Source: Crocinitomix algicola
Lineage (GTDB): Bacteria; Bacteroidota; Bacteroidia; Flavobacteriales_D; Crocinitomicaceae
DNA: 64,000 bases
Assembly (NCBI RefSeq): GCF_001661595.2
Contig: NZ_LYPF02000027.1
Location: 1-64,000 of the forward strand
Direction of reading: 5' to 3'
Within the stretch, counting starts at the first letter, position 1; each line of letters starts with the position of its first letter. The position numbers were made by a program, and so were the translations under genes. This document shows positions 63,507-64,000 of the stretch, piece after piece. Under the pieces are notes generated by a model that did no database searches, was not told the origin of the DNA, and was given only the letters and a program-made list of their open reading frames with translations.

Positions 63507-63557
63507 ATAAACAGTGTATAAGCGGTATTAAAACGACCGCTTATACATAGCACTAGC
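63507..63557 (+). repeat. Short attC-like hairpin, copy 4
   Basis: After 'cataaacag', an 11-bp perfect stem tgtataagcgg (63515-63525) with ccgcttataca (63537-63547) encloses tattaaaacga. The right side reads 'tagcactagct', where a GTTAGCT-type box would have ACT in place of GTT. Confidence 0.6.
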
Positions 63558-63579
63558 TGCCATTATTGAATCGAGTACG

Positions 63580-64000
63580 ATGCAAAATTCAATAGACCAA
63601 CTTGAAGAACTTACTAAAATCATTCCCGACAAACTGAATGCAATCAGCGAATTGAATTTTAGCTATAAGTCAAATCCTGAAAAATGGAATAAAAAAGAAA
63701 TCCTTGGACATTTGATTGATAGTACAACAAATAATCATCAAATATTTATCCGGACACAATTTGAAGAATCTCCTAAAATTTGGTATGATCAGGATAATTG
63801 GGTTGAGAGAAACAACTATCAAAACATACATAAAGAGTGCCTCATTGATTTTTGGACTATTTATAACCGGCACTTAATTAAAGTTGTTAAGAATATTCGG
63901 CCCGAAAAACTCTTCAATACTTGTGAAATGAAAGATGGAACAAAACAGACAATCGAATTTCTAATTTGTGACTACGTAAAGCATCTAGAATATCATTTAA
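63580..64000 (+). CDS. DinB-like protein, cut by the window edge
   Basis: This is the first 140 residues of a DinB-superfamily protein. It has LGHLIDSTTNNHQIFIRTQF with the conserved His near 45, then YDQDNWVERNNYQ, and ends at CDYVKHLEYHL, which carries the C-terminal metal-ligand histidines. The gene is nearly complete at 64000. Function unknown; this type is common in Bacteroidota. It begins 23 bp after a short attC-like hairpin. Confidence 0.78.
   Translation, partial: MQNSIDQLEELTKIIPDKLNAISELNFSYKSNPEKWNKKEILGHLIDSTTNNHQIFIRTQFEESPKIWYDQDNWVERNNYQNIHKECLIDFWTIYNRHLIKVVKNIRPEKLFNTCEMKDGTKQTIEFLICDYVKHLEYHL

Larger units (their letters stand above)
46936..64000 (+). mobile_element. Integron-like gene-cassette array without visible integrase
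   Basis: From here to the right edge all 19 genes point the same way, most are single-gene units, and units are divided by repeats. Three units start with a GTTRRRY-like box and end with the reverse complement of their own box (47047-47060/48969-48982; 51723-51735/52329-52341; 58446-58459/60737-60751), the expected signature of integron cassettes excised at attC. Intervening sites are attC-like imperfect palindromes. Seven copies of a promoter-like repeat precede units. No tyrosine recombinase is encoded in the window, so this resembles a CALIN (attC cluster lacking integrase), or an integrase may lie beyond 64000. Confidence 0.62.

Noticed and set aside
46936-64000. Search for an integron integrase or other recombinase in the array
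   Set aside because: No gene here shows the tyrosine-recombinase R..H..R..Y pattern or a serine-recombinase start; the only transposase trace is the short IS110-like fragment.

Overview
The window looks like a low-GC chromosome segment of a Bacteroidota, most likely a Flavobacteriales relative. Four signs point there. Three secreted proteins carry C-terminal type IX secretion (T9SS) sorting domains. Several genes have the Bacteroidota promoter form (TTG, about 19 nt, TAnnTTTG). Signal peptides of the 'SFGQ/SFAQ' kind are frequent. A PorE-like TPR/beta-propeller/OmpA protein is present. No rRNA or tRNA gene and no CRISPR array was seen.

Core part, 1-46.8 kb. This is ordinary housekeeping and envelope content in short operons: a Na+/dicarboxylate-type symporter; an RNase D-like exonuclease; FabG; a zinc-ribbon/Nif3 pair; a HutF-like deiminase; a TrmH-family methyltransferase; HU; T9SS cargo proteins; a bestrophin-like channel; a Crp/Fnr regulator with an SRPBCC protein; a guanidinium-exporter-like SMR protein; a four-gene TetR/ABC/HlyD/TolC export operon whose ABC ATPase is degenerate; a RlmI-like/MATE/Fmt operon; a di-haem peroxidase; a REP-associated transposase (RAYT) between two REP arrays; a PorE-like protein coupled to PrmC; a low-molecular-weight phosphatase with an RsmI-like methyltransferase; an alanine/glycine:cation symporter with an unusual N-terminal extension; and a TonB-dependent receptor. 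Two copies of a structured intergenic repeat lie at 51-167 and 25222-25340.

Accessory part, 46.9-64 kb (runs off the window). All 19 genes here lie on the + strand. They are small and mostly of unknown function, and they are separated by three families of repeats. The layout is that of an integron-type gene-cassette array without a visible integrase. Several gene blocks begin with a GTTRRRY-like box and end with the reverse complement of that same box: 47047/48969, 51723/52329, 58446/60737. The sites between blocks are attC-like imperfect palindromes. A separate repeat of about 115 bp, seen seven times, carries a promoter-like TATATTTA/G box and a small hairpin just upstream of the cassette start. 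It may give each cassette its own promoter.

Cargo includes an OLD-like ATPase/TOPRIM protein, an RloC/PrrC-like AAA ATPase, a ParDE-type toxin-antitoxin pair, a WYL regulator with a GyrI-like protein, a pseudaminic-acid-associated type methyltransferase, a DUF1801 protein plus a decayed DUF1801 pseudogene, several lipoproteins, and a partial DinB-like gene at the right edge. The array is the most interesting part of the window.
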